A stretch of 64,000 bases of DNA, from contig CP136066.1 of the NCBI GenBank assembly GCA_032622095.1, positions 148,147,559 to 148,211,558 of the forward strand, written 5' to 3'. The position numbers and the translations under genes were made by a program. Origin of the DNA: Siphonodentalium dalli (Eukaryota > Mollusca > Scaphopoda > Gadilida > Siphonodentaliidae). Each line of letters begins with the position of its first letter. The stretch's first letter is position 1. Below are positions 23,457-33,725 of this stretch, piece after piece. The notes under the pieces are model-generated. The model was not told the origin of the DNA. It saw only the letters and a list, made by a program, of their open reading frames with translations, and ran no database searches.

Positions 23457-24087
23457 CAGTCTTATTAAAACCAGACCTAATTTTCATTACTTTCAAATTA
23501 GGTCTTGGGACATTGATGGCATAAATTATTTCAAACGGGAGAAATCCAACCAATACGCACCAGGCAATGCGTTGCTCGACCAACCAAGAACTGCCTGCAA
23601 ATCCCATTACCTATTAAAATTCTTCACTCAATAGTAATTATTCATACAAGCCCCGCCCAATAGTTCTAAAAATAAGTATTACCGAAGCGGAAATTCTAGA
23701 TGAAAGCGAGGCTACGCTAAAACAATGGAAGACTTTAGCAAAATAGAAATTCTCGAAATTGCAATTAAGAACGTTTTAAAGAAACTTTGTACTGATTCGC
23801 TGAAACAAGAACATGAGCTTATTCTGAGGAGTTTGTTGTTAACAAGAAAAGATATGTTAGCCATTCTCCCTACCGGTTACGGCAAAAGTTTGCCACATCA
23901 AATAACTCCAATGATTGTTGCCGATTTGAAAAGTAAACATTCAAAGTGCTATATTTGGAAACATGAATATTAATGAGCTATCGCCAGATGGGAATTCCCC
24001 GTTCTCGCGGAAATGAAATTTGGTACCGGTGTCTCTAGACTGAGAGTTGACTGTAAGGAAACCTTGGTCTAGTTATTAACTAGACTG
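23457..24087. mobile_element. 631-bp TIR element with 9-bp target duplication, carrying a RecQ-like exon
   Basis: The ends CAGTCTTATTAAAACCAGACC-like (23457) and GGTCTAGTTATTAACTAGACTG-like (24087) are imperfect inverted repeats. GGTACGGGC occurs immediately outside both ends (23448-23456 and 24088-24096), as a 9-bp target duplication would. The flanking DNA is a repeat containing that word, so a second explanation is possible. The insert contains one helicase-like start exon and no transposase. Confidence 0.65.
23725..23973 (+). pseudogene. RecQ-like helicase N-terminal exon fragment
   Basis: 82 residues starting MEDFSKIEILEIAIKNVLKK include LLTRKDMLAILPTGYGKSLP, a helicase motif 0/I region in which GYGKS is the Walker A box of RecQ/SF2-type proteins. 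QEHELILRSLL looks like the preceding Q-motif helix. The frame stops 29 residues after the Walker A box; DEAH and later motifs are absent. Fragments of this kind are likely element-borne gene pieces. No function is expected from this piece alone. Confidence 0.65.
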
Positions 24088-24781
24088 GGTACGGGCTGGT
24101 ATGGTGCGTTACAATAATTTTGGATTCATTTTGAACAATGTTAATATTTTTACAAATATTTTTGTTACAGTTGATTCACTTGGTACTGTCTGGTACGGCT
24201 GTTACTGTAAAATTTTCAAAGCCAGCATTTTTCTCAGGGGGCCAATAAGTTGGTACGGGCTGATACGGTGTGTTACAATCATTTGGGATTCATTTCGAAC
24301 AAAGTTAATATTTTTACAAATATTTATTTCAAAGCCAGCATTTTTCTCAGGGGCCAATACATTGTTACAGTCATGGTATGGTGCATTACAATTATTTTGA
24401 ATTCATTTAGAATATTTTCTAGTATTTCTTTATATTGAAATTCATGATGAAATCAGCTTGTTAAATCACTCAGTGATTGAGTATTATCTCTGTGAAGCAT
24501 TCATGAACTCAGCCTCTCTTCCATTATCACAGAACAGCAGATGTGATCGTCTCTTGCTTGACTGGATTTAAGATGATTTAAATCCTTTATATTATGCACA
24601 GTTTGTGCACAGTTCAGTTTGTGCACAGTTGATCAAACGTAATTTGTCCACAAACTCATCGGTCTGTGGTAGTTTTCATCTGATATCAGCTTTTATATCT
24701 GTCGAGAAAGTGTGAAGATAGCAAGAACAAATAATCCATCCTTATATCTCCGTCATCTCAGATCAGATGTGAATGGTCTTA

Positions 24782-24948
24782 ACCCTTTCAGTGCCAAGTC
24801 CGATTTTTGTATCAACCCATATTTCCTTGATCATTTTTCAAATTTATTGATTATAATAATGTATATCACATTATTATAATCAATAAATTTGAAAAATGAT
24901 CAAGGAAATATGGGTTGATACAAAAATCGGACTTGGCACTGAAAGGGT
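24782..24948. mobile_element. Perfect 167-bp hairpin element
   Basis: 81-nt arms (ACCCTTTCAGTGCCAAGTCC ... GGACTTGGCACTGAAAGGGT) match without a mismatch around the loop ATATC. TTAA precedes the left end; the right side reads GGATGG, so no matching TTAA. The ends resemble piggyBac-type CCCTTT. 24421-24781 and 24949-25304 show no feature. Confidence 0.85.
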
Positions 24949-25304
24949 GGATGGTATCTGATGAACCACAATGCAGTGAAGGGTATCCACATGCTACAGG
25001 TTTTGTTCAATCATCTCAGTCTGAATAAGACATTTCTCGAATTAAGCTAAAACATGCCATGAATCTCTACTCTGGCTAACGTCCGTAGAGATCATATTCC
25101 ACTGGTACAAAAGCTGAGAATTTTGACAGAGAACCTTATAAAGTCGAAAAAATAACCCAGGGAATATAGTTCTCAGTTATTATCTGCTACTTAATAATGT
25201 ACTTCACTCTATATGAAGGTTCCAACTCGAAATTTCATGATTTATTAGTGACTTTGTAAACAATTTTGCTTTGCGTATCTTACAATTATGGAATTTATCC
25301 TTGT

Positions 25305-26545
25305 AATTATACCCCCTTTTAAAAAAAAAGGGGGGGTATACTGTTTTGCACCTGTGTGTCGTACCGTCCATCCATCCATCCGTCTTGCCGTCTATACGTC
25401 CGTCCGATGTCTGTTCATGTCATAACTTCAACAGTAGTGCTAGGATCTCAATGATATTTAGGTATGGATGTTCACTACGATGAGGACATTAAATTGAGGG
25501 TTCCATCGTTTTGTTCGGATTTTCCATTCTAGAGTTATTCATCTTTGTTTATCTGGAAATGTTGGCTTTTTGGTCCCTCTGGTGTCTGTTCATGTCGTAA
25601 CTTCTACAGTTGTGCTGGGATCTCAATGAAATTTGGTATGAATGTTCACAACTATGAGGACATTAAATAGAGGTTTCCATCGTTTTGATCGGATTTTCCA
25701 TTCTAGAGTTATTCATCTTTGTTATCTGGAAATGTTGGATTTTTGGTCCGTCTGGTGTCTGTTTTCATGTCATAACTTGAACAGTAGTGCTCGGATCTCA
25801 ATGAAATTTTGTATGGATGTTCACTATTATGGGGACATTCAATAGAGGATTCAATCGTTTTTTTTCGAGTTTCCGTTCTAGAGTTATTCATTTTTTGTTT
25901 ATCTGGAAATGTTGGCTTTTTGGTCCCTCTGGTGTCTGTTCATGTCGTAACTTCAACAGTTGTGCTGGGATCTCAATGAAATTTGGTATGGATGTTCACC
26001 ACTATGAGGACATTCAATAGAGGGTTCCATTGTATTGTTCGGCTTTTCCATTCTAGAGTTATTCATCTTTGTTTATCTGGAAATGTTGGCTTTTTGGTCC
26101 ATCCGATGTCTGTTGAGGTCATAACTTGAACAGTAGTCCTTGGATCTCAAAGAAATTTTGTATGGATGTTCACTATTATGGGGACATTCAATAGAGGATT
26201 CAATCGTTTTTTTTCAAGTTTCCGTTCTAGAGTTATTCATTTTTTGTTTATATGGAAATGTTGGCTTTTTGGTCCATCTGATGTCTGTTCAGGTGATAAC
26301 TTGAACAGTAATGCTCGGATCTGAATGAAATTTGGTTTGGATGTTCACCACTATGAGGACATTTAATGGCGCATTCAACTGTTTTGTTTTGGTTTTTCGT
26401 TCTATAGTTATTCATCTTTGTATATATGAAAATGCTGATTTTTGGGTCCATCTGTCTGAGTATAGCAGTCATAAGTTATAGATATGCCCACACTAGGCGG
26501 TATGCCGCAAGGGGGTATGCACCGGACGACAGTCCATCTCTTGTT
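25305..26545. repeat. Tandem-core ('pearl-like') repeat element with ~180-190-bp units
   Basis: The leader holds an inverted CCCCCTTTT/AAAAGGGGGG hairpin and TCCATCCATCCGTC repeats (25308-25410). About six units follow, each with GAAATTTGGTATGGATGTTC, GAGGACATTCAATAGAGG and TCTAGAGTTATTCATCTTTG. The right end is CATCTCTTGTTAA at about 26540. Single diverged units occur at 20925-21050 and 27785-28092, the latter also ending CAACCTCTTGTTT. The ORFs here follow the repeat period and are not genes. Confidence 0.8.
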
Positions 26546-26804
26546 AATTCAATGTTTATTGCGATATTGGCTCACAAAAGTAACATAAAAGCATGCAATT
26601 CCGAGTTGGTACCTTCACATACAGTGAAGTACATTATTAAGGAACAGATAATAGCTAAGAAATATATTCCCCTGTTATTTTTTCGACTTTATAAGGTTTC
26701 CTGTCAAACCTTAATAAAATTCCCAGGTTTTGTACTGGTGGAATATGATATCTATGGGTGTAAGCCATAGTAGAGTAGAGTATTCATGGCATGATCTAGA
26801 ATTA

Positions 26805-26960
26805 GGTATATCCTTCATGTAAGAATACACGAAACCACACACCCCCTCCATTCTCCATATGTGTTAGGGTTAGGGTTATAGGGCTAAGGTTAGGGTTAGG
26901 GCTAGGATTAGGGTTAGGATAAGAGTTAGGGTTAGTGTATTCTTACATGAAGGACATACC
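26805..26960. mobile_element. 156-bp MITE with 8-bp target duplication and telomere-like core
   Basis: Near-perfect inverted ends (GGTATATCCTTCATGTAAGA ... TCTTACATGAAGGACATACC, about 26 bp) are flanked on both sides by TAGAATTA (26797-26804, 26961-26968). The core, 26862-26933, is a (TTAGGG)n array with a few variants. An 8-bp duplication fits hAT-like, P-like or Merlin-like transposition. There is no coding capacity. Confidence 0.8.
26862..26933 (+). repeat. Interstitial telomere-like (TTAGGG)n repeat
   Basis: About 72 bp of TTAGGG units interrupted by GGCTAAGG, GGCTAGGA and GGATAAGAG variants. It lies wholly inside the 156-bp MITE, so it is carried by a transposon rather than marking a chromosome end or fusion. 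Confidence 0.85.
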
Positions 26961-26968
26961 TAGAATTA

Positions 26969-27620
26969 AGCCAACCCAAAAAATTTATTAACCTCAGCCA
27001 AAAGCCACCTTTGCGGGGTTGAATGGGAGGTATTCTGGTTGTGCACTTGCTACCATCCGTACATTGTTGAGGTGCTTCACAGCCGGGTAAGATAAAATAC
27101 TCTGTTTCATTTTAAAGGGACAACAGTATATAGTCTTCCCACTGCACCCCACTATGTGTGCATGATTCAGGTTGATTTTTAATTGACCTCGTGTTCAACT
27201 AATATTTAAAATTTAGTATCAAATTCTACTAGAATTCAGATAGAACTATCTTGTACTCACTTTTCCTCCTCCATGAATTTATATAGCAGGTAAATTCAAA
27301 TGGTTTCCCCTTTATTTGTCTTATTGATGAAATTTCTGGCTTTTTAATAACAACATAGTCCTAGTCCATGTGGCACTCTGTTTATGTCCATTTCTTTTAC
27401 ACAGACACATAGTCGAATATAGTACTAGCTCCCACCCACTGTAAACCGATGTGCACATGTAGTTGTATGGCAGAATTTGGAATCTGTGCTTAAGAATTGT
27501 TATGATTCCAGCTTGATATGAATGGGCATATTTTAATATCTGGTTTACACACAGATGACTAACCAGGCATGCATAGGTCTGTGTTTGGTGCATCAGGTGG
27601 TTCATGTCATCGATCGCAAA
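26969..27620. other. Unannotated stretch
   Basis: No gene or repeat recognised. The minus-strand ORF at 27321-27674 runs into a family B element and has no domain. Confidence 0.5.
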
Positions 27621-27774
27621 TTTAACCCTTCCATGACTGGAGCTTCCTGAAATTTTGCGAAAACCCTGTGCCAATGCATTCTCTTATACATGGGAGACTC
27701 GCATATATAAAAGAATGCACTGGCACAGGATGTTTAATGCTGCACCAGCGCAGCTCCCATCATGAAAGGGTTAA
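27621..27774. mobile_element. Family B, one-hairpin copy
   Basis: TTTAACCCTTCCATGACTGG ... CATCATGAAAGGGTTAA with a single inner hairpin. TTAA is present at both ends. Confidence 0.85.
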
Positions 27775-27784
27775 AGGGATCAAT

Positions 27785-28092
27785 TGAGTGTTCAATTGTT
27801 TTTTCCAATTTTCCGTTCCAGAGTTATTCATTCATGTTTGGAAGTGTTTTTGTCCATATCTCCACCACAGTTGATGGATATCAATGGAATTTGGTATGGA
27901 TGTTCACTACTATGATGGAAATCAATTGAGTGTACAATTGTTTTGTTCATGTCTTACAGTCTAGAGTTATTTGTCTTTGTTTATTTTAAAATGTCTTTTC
28001 TTTTTGTCCGAGCAGATATCTCAACCATACTTTGTTGGTTTAAATTTGCCACTGTGGGGGTATGCCAGCACCGCTGTTGCAACCTCTTGTTT
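27785..28092. repeat. Diverged copy of the 25.3-26.5 kb repeat (right end)
   Basis: It shares GAATTTGGTATGGATGTTCA, the AGAGTTATTC(A/G)TCTTTG motif and the terminal CAACCTCTTGTTT with the array at 25305-26545. Two core units remain. Confidence 0.65.
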
Positions 28093-28635
28093 TATTTGTG
28101 AAGCTGGGAACCTGGGTAAAATTATGATGTTTACACCAGAATGACTACATATTTTACTAACATGGGACTTGTCATGTAGTGATAACAGGAAATCAACAAA
28201 CCTTCATATATGAATGAACTACAAATGCATGTTGAGGTTAGGGAATGCATAGTATACCAACTGCACTAAAGTGAACTAACCATGCTCAATTTAAAAAATT
28301 TGCACCTGTTTAATTATTTTTATTTATTGTTGTTTTGTAGATACACCAACTGACACATATAGTTCCATTTAAGGTGACATGTCTTCAAAACTTCAAAACA
28401 TATCTTCAAATTAAAGTGCTTTGTTAATAAAATATTCTATCTCAATAGTGTAGTTATAATGTTATCAAAATCATTGAGTTACACAGAGCAGTGATTGGCA
28501 ATCAACTCCCCGCTTCAACCTAATTTAACTTTTACCCTTTGAATCCGTAACGCCGATATTTCGGTGCAAACGAACGTGAGTTCTGTGCTATAGATATTTC
28601 ACCTGAACCATAGCTGTCAACCTGCACTATTAATC
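28093..28635. other. Unannotated stretch
   Basis: No gene is seen. TTTTACCCTTTGAATCCGTA near 28531 followed by CGCCGATATTTCGG resembles a piggyBac-type terminus but no partner end was found. Confidence 0.45.
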
Positions 28636-28872
28636 AAGGCTGCAAATAGTGTGTTTGTCATTTGCAGGATGAGGCCCCAGAGGGTGAATTTAGTGACACT
28701 TTTCCGCACAGCGGGATAGTGTCACTAAATGCCATAGCAGTTGAGGCCTAAACAGACTGAGGTCCCCAGAGGGTTAATTTGGTGATGCTAGCCCACTGTG
28801 CGGGATAGCGTCACTAAATTCACCCTCTGGGGACCTCATTCTGCAAATGACAGACACACAAATTGCAGGCTT
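28636..28872. mobile_element. Family C copy, shortened
   Basis: AAGGCTGCAAATAGTGTGTT ... CACACAAATTGCAGGCTTG. The two inner palindromes are adjacent and the middle is lost. Confidence 0.8.
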
Positions 28873-30162
28873 GCTATTAATTCTACATGGCTAATTGTGA
28901 GAATGTGATCTGCAGTTGGCCTTGTTTAAGTGGTCCCAGGTGATAAAAATCACAGACATAAATTATTAATATGCTGTCAGACAGACACATTTAGGCTCAT
29001 AAAGCTGGGTTTATAGTGTTTTGCTAGAGACAAATGCCTTGAGCTCCATGTCATATTACCCATAATGGACCATTTTACATCCAGATTTAGATCTTTTCAT
29101 TCATCTGTGTGTCATATTGTGTTTGGTTTAGAAAAAAACATCTATTTAGATTGAGATGACTAGAAGGATGTGTCGATTGTTAATTCAGCTAACTACATCA
29201 TGCCAGTTTGACCGATTCTTTTCTTGACAAAGTCATTCATTGGTCATATAATATCTGATTTTTCTTAAAGCTTACTGAATTTTTGCAAAAACCCTATGCC
29301 AATGCATTATCTTATATATGCGAGTCAACCATAGGTCACCTCGCATATATAAGAGAATACATTGCCCTAACAAATTTTATATTATTTTTTTATAATTGGT
29401 AAAGAATGTAAGAAAAAAGTAAGAAAAAATTGTTAAAGAATGTAAGAAATAATAATAATAAATTGTAAAGAATGTAAGAAAAAAAACAAAAATTTGATAA
29501 AGAATGTAAGAAAAAATTATAAAAATTGTATAGAATGTAAGAAAAATTGATAAAAAATTGTTAGGTCAATGCATTCTCTTATAAATGCGAAGTGATCTAT
29601 AGTCAACTCCATATATAAGAGAATGCATTGGCACAGGATCTTTAATGTTTCTCCAGCGCAGCTCCCTTGATGAAAGGGTTAACAAAATAGTATAAAGTTC
29701 TATTTAAGAACTTTCAACTTTTATTTGGAAATGAAGTTTTAAAATGGGACATACTATGTTTATGGTCTGGCTATCCATCCATTCATTTTATGTTTCCCAA
29801 TCATATGATCAAATCGAATCGGCAGACAGATTCAAAGCTTTGACGGGCATGATAGCAATGGTTGTCTGATCAGATTAATGTTTGGTAACTCTAGAGTCAA
29901 CTCTCATGAATACAGGTCAATATTGAGTGTGAGTTCAGACTGAGTTTGAATTCTTCCAGAGTCATGATTAGTTTTATCTTTGATCATTCTGATTATTTTC
30001 ATTTTCAGATATTGACTTGCTGTTTTGACTACTCGGAAAGTTTAACTTTTTTCCTTTTAAGAAATCTTTCTCTCAAAATTAAGAATAACCTTTTCATGGA
30101 ATTGTGGCTTTTAAAGTGACATTTTTATCTTTTCTCATGTTAAGTTTCTTTTTACATTCCAG
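28873..30162. other. Region upstream of the first COQ8A exon seen
   Basis: Apart from the family B copy at 29268-29683 I find no exon or other repeat. It is presumably COQ8A intron, because the gene's earlier exons must lie to the left. Confidence 0.5.
29268..29683. mobile_element. Family B copy with internal 20-bp tandem repeat
   Basis: Two inner hairpins (about 29300-29365 and 29565-29632) flank a run of AAAGAATGTAAGAAAAAA-type units (29385-29560). The right end is CTTGATGAAAGGGTTAA. Confidence 0.82.
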
Positions 30163-30270
30163 ATAGGTCACACCCTCTTGAAGCTATGCATGCACGAGTT
30201 GTTTGTTTGGAGGTTCATGCAGACGGATCCTAACTGGTCAAACTTCTTCTATAATCCAGACACAGGCAAG
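30163..30270 (+). CDS. COQ8A: COQ8A/ADCK3 exon with the UbiB catalytic loop
   Basis: This is a 36-codon internal exon of the atypical kinase/ATPase COQ8A (ADCK3/UbiB family), a mitochondrial matrix protein needed for coenzyme Q biosynthesis. It is bounded by a pyrimidine-rich tract ending in AG (30161-30162) and by a GTAAGA donor at 30271, and is phase 0 at both ends. The translation carries the family's hallmark catalytic loop [15 protein letters not shown], with the Asp and Asn expected to coordinate metal-nucleotide. The next exon follows 5.4 kb downstream in the same phase. Exons for the earlier KxGQ region and the rest of the kinase-like domain were not found to the left; they may be short, diverged or outside the window. 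Vertebrates have paralogues COQ8A and COQ8B, so an invertebrate single-copy orthologue could be named simply COQ8. Confidence 0.93.
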
Positions 30271-30334
30271 GTAAGAAGACATTAACATGTCTTCTATAAA
30301 GTCTAGATAAATGTTAAACTGTAAATATAGTATG

Positions 30335-30601
30335 TACCCTTTCATTACCAGAGCTGCGATGGTGCGGCATTAAAGATCCTGTGCCAGTGCATTCTCTTAT
30401 ATATATGCAAGTATATACAGGGAGCTTCGTATGCTATAAGAAAATGCACTAGCTTACAATGTTTAAATATTGTTAGGCCAACGTATTCTCTCATATATGC
30501 GAGGCTCCCTTTGGGAGACTCGCATATATAAGAGTATGCATTGGCACACTGAAATGAATTTTCATAAAATTTCAGGAAGCTCCAGTCATGGAAGGGTTAA
30601 A
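30335..30601. mobile_element. Family B copy in the COQ8A intron
   Basis: It starts ACCCTTTCATTACCAGAGCT and ends CAGTCATGGAAGGGTTAA; two inner hairpins flank TTAGGCCAACG. It lies 65 bp after the splice donor of the first COQ8A exon. Confidence 0.82.
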
Positions 30602-31106
30602 ATTGGCAATCGCCGAGATCCTGGTAGCCTGTGTATTCTATACACGTGTGTATTCACAAAATATAACTGTACAAAAAAACAGCCGCCGAAGCTGGTAGCC
30701 CGTTTATATATACACGCGTGTATTCAGAAAATATAACCATACAAAAAAAAAAAACGGTGTGTATTTAGCCATGGTGTGTACATCTGTGGTTGGCCGTAAC
30801 TTGATGCCCAGCATTGTTTTGGTGGGTAATCATGTTCAACTGGTGTTGTTATCCCCCCCCCCCCAAATTGAAAAATTGCGGGGGATATAGGAATGGGTTC
30901 CGTCTGTCGTTCCCGTTCATCCGTCCGTCTCGAATTTGTAAGAGTCATAACTTGAACAAATGTAAATGGATTTTAAAGATTTGTGGTATATGAGTTCACC
31001 TGACCATTACCTAGAATGATTTCGCAAGCCAGGTCCGGCGCGGATATTTTTACCGGAGTTATTGGACTTTGTTTATTATTTTTGTCAAATTTACCAAATA
31101 GCAAAT

Positions 31107-32660
31107 ATCTGGATCTGGATCTGGATGAATACGTCCAAGTAACCAATTTGGTATGATAGGACGGGCGGTGGGCGATGTTAATGCGCGGCGCCAGCAGCTG
31201 CTGCAGATGTTTCTGATAGCGCAGCTGCGAATTCTTCTGGTGTGCTTAGTGCTACGACCTCTTGATTTAGTTTGTTCCAGTACACTGCTGTGTCAACAAA
31301 GAATGAATGTTTGTACTGGTCACAGGTCGTTGATGGTATTTCGTAGCACTTGTCGTTGTTCGTCTCTCTTCGCTCAAGGATATTTATTGTATGATGGTCC
31401 TTGTATCGTTTTGGTTGGATTCTTCTCCTTGCCTTAGCCTTAGTTAGGAATGTGTTTGTTGGTATAGCCGGTACCAGACCCTCTGCCACCTTATAGAAGT
31501 AGGTTAAACGCTGTGTTTTTCGACGAGAATGGAGTGTTGGTAGCTTTTGCTCTTTTAACATTTTCGTCATGCTGCCCTCTTCTCTTGACCTGTAGTCTCC
31601 AGTGATGAATCTGGCTGCCTTTCGTTGTATTTTTTCAAGGAGATCTATATTTTTCTGCTGGTAGGGGTCCCATATTATAGCTCCATAGTCCATTATCGAT
31701 CTTACTAATGATATATAGGCAGTTCTCTTGGATTTTTCAGGCATAAACTTCAGATTTCTTCTAAGAAAGCCGAGTGTGACACTTGCTTTCTTGGCCGTGT
31801 TGTTAACTTGTGCTGTCCATTTCAGGTCCTTTGAAATCTGGATACCAAGATAAGGGTTGGTGTCAACTTGACTGAGTATTTCGCCATCCAGGGTGTAGAA
31901 TTTGCTCAGCTTTCCCTTTAGGCTCATCACGTAGCATTTTTTGGCGTTAAATGTCATGCCCCAGTTTTTTGCCCATATTTCAAGGCTCTTTAGGTCGTGT
32001 TGGAGTATGACCTGGTCTTTGATGGGGTTGACTTGTCTGTATAGCAGACAGTCGTCGGCGAAGAGTCTTACTGTTGATGACACTGTATCCGGTAAGTCAT
32101 TAATATGGCAAAGGAACAGGAGAGGCCCTAATACTGTTCCCTGTGGCACTCCGGAGTCCACGTCTACCTCGGTTGAACTGTGACCTTCAAGCACTACTTT
32201 CATTTTTCTTTTGGTGAGGAAGGATGTGAGCCATGTATGTAGTTGTCCTCTTATACCATATTCTTCCAGTTTGTAAAGCAGCTTGCTGTGTGGAACTGTG
32301 TCAAATGCCTTTGAAAAGTCCAGTATTATCAGGTCCGTTTGTTTACTGGCATTGAAGTTTTTTAGTAGGTCGTTTGTTGTTGTCAATAGCTGTGTTTCAC
32401 ATGAGTGTCCTGATCGAAATCCATGGTTGAGGTGGGTGAGGACTTTATTTTCTTCTAGGTGTTTCATGATGTGCTTGCATATTATGTGTTCGAGGATTTT
32501 GCATGATACTGATGTTAATGACACTGGCCTGTAGTTCTCTGGTTGATGTTTGTCCCCTTTTTTGAAGACAGAAGAGATGTTGGCATTTCTCCAGTCATTC
32601 GGTAGCATTCCAGTGTCGATGGAGAGCTGGAAGATGGCTGTTAATCCAGGACTCAACTGA
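31107..32660 (-). mobile_element. LINE insertion with (CCAGAT)n tail inside a tandem repeat
   Basis: On the minus strand the insertion runs from about 32660 to about 31107, with a ~70-nt 3' UTR and a 3' end of repeated CCAGAT (plus strand ATCTGGATCTGGATCTGG at 31109). It interrupts one unit of the local ~165-bp tandem repeat. The left flank ends CCAAATAGCAAAT and the right flank resumes GATGACGTCACAG, which are contiguous in the neighbouring intact unit (32818-32845). This empty-site comparison fixes the boundaries to within a few bases. Confidence 0.85.
31178..32656 (-). pseudogene. Non-LTR (LINE, CR1/Jockey-like) reverse transcriptase, 5'-truncated
   Basis: A 492-codon open frame covers most of an RT and the C-terminal part of a LINE ORF2. 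RT motifs are in order: NYRPVSLTS (41-49), FSKAFDTVPH (114-123), SGVPQGTVLGP (168-178), catalytic FADD (199-202), then the thumb and a C-terminal region ending near YWNKLNQEVV. The frame has no internal stop, so insertion is fairly recent. The apurinic endonuclease and ORF1 are missing, and the frame begins exactly at the insertion edge, so the ATG is fortuitous. It lies antisense in a COQ8A intron. CR1/Jockey-group placement is from motif style only. Confidence 0.92.
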
Positions 32661-33549
32661 TGACGTCACAGGGCTCATTTCCACAAATCTCAATGGACTT
32701 CAAAGATATTTGGTATATGAGTTCACCTGACCATTACCTAGAATGAGTTCGCAAGCCAGGTCCGGCCGGATATTTTTACCGGAGTTATTGGACTTTGTTT
32801 ATTATTTTTGTTGAATTTACCAAATAGCAAATAGACGACGTCACAGAGCTCATTTCCACAAATGTCAATGGAATTCAAAGATTGGTGGTATATGAGTTCA
32901 CATGACCAGAATCTAGAATGAGTTCGCAAATCAGGTCCGGTCGGATATTTTCAGCAGAGTTATTGGACTAAAAATAAACAGACGTCACAGGGCTCATTTT
33001 CACAAATGTCAACGGATTTGTTTATTATTTTTGGTGCAAATGGACGATGTCACATGGCTAATTTCCACAAATGTCAGTACCTAAAATGAGTTCGCAAGCC
33101 AGGCTTTTTGACAAAATCCCACCTCTTGTTTAGCACATACTGAGAAGGCAAACATTATTACTTGCGCCAGTCCATGCTGGACGCAAGTAATGTTTTCGGT
33201 CCGGATCTTTGTCTGTCCTTCCGGGAATATGTTATGTCATACCGGAAGTACAAAATGTAAAGACTGCACATGCGCTAATATGAAATGGTTGCATCGATTG
33301 TAATTTAAATCCACATATATATTTAATTTGCATTGTTATCTGGTTTTATTTTGGTAATAAATCATTCATAAATGAACAATATTGAAAAAGTTAAAAAATT
33401 TCAAAAACTTCACAAATTTCAAAAACTTAGTAATTTTTATAGGCGCCAAATTACCATCCAAGACGTATACCCTTATAAACTGCGGGTCAGTCCTAGTAAC
33501 GCGCACGTCAACGCGTTTGAAGTTTTCAAAGTTTTCAAAGTTTTCAATG

Positions 33550-33725
33550 CGAATGTCACTTTAACATTATCCCACAGTGAGTGCCTAGTGTCACTTTAAC
33601 ATTCATCCATAGTGAGTGCCTTGTGTCACTTTAACAATCATCCCCCGTGAGAGCCTATTGTCCCTTTAATATTCAAATACTGAGTGCATTTTGTCCCTTT
33701 AATATTCAGGGCGGAAGCTGTCCAT
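33550..33725. repeat. ~40-bp tandem repeat, four units
   Basis: GTGAGTGCCTAGTGTCACTTTAACATTC-type units, degenerating to GTCCCTTTAATATTC; GTGTGTCACTTTAACATTCA recurs at 33787. Confidence 0.75.

Larger units (their letters stand above)
23368..24420. repeat. Repeat array (GGTACGGGCTGGTAYGGTGYGTTACAAT-type units) around the RecQ-like element
   Basis: Units of roughly 100-150 bp share TTGATTCACTTGGTA, AAGCCAGCATTTTTCTCAGG, GGGGCCAATA and TTGTTACAGTCATGGTA. Copies lie at 23368-23456, 24097-24180, 24165-24330 and 24330-24420; the 631-bp element interrupts the first. Confidence 0.65.
30840..33130. repeat. Tandem-core ('pearl-like') repeat element with ~165-bp units, split by the LINE
   Basis: The element opens with a poly-C/CCCC-GGGGGATATA stretch and a CCGTCCGTC-rich leader (30850-30935). 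It contains about four ~165-bp units (30950-31106, 32661-32835, 32836-32985, 32986-33110) sharing GACGTCACAGGGCTCATTTC and GAGTTCGCAAGCCAGG, and ends CCCACCTCTTGTTT at about 33130. The overall plan matches the unrelated array at 25305-26545. Confidence 0.75.

Noticed and set aside
26862-26933. Chromosome-end or fusion-point interpretation of the TTAGGG array
   Set aside because: The array lies wholly between the inverted ends of a short element with an 8-bp target duplication, so transposition explains it better.
31153-31437. Plus-strand ORFs at 31153, 31941 and 32283
   Set aside because: They are antisense shadows of the LINE reverse transcriptase.
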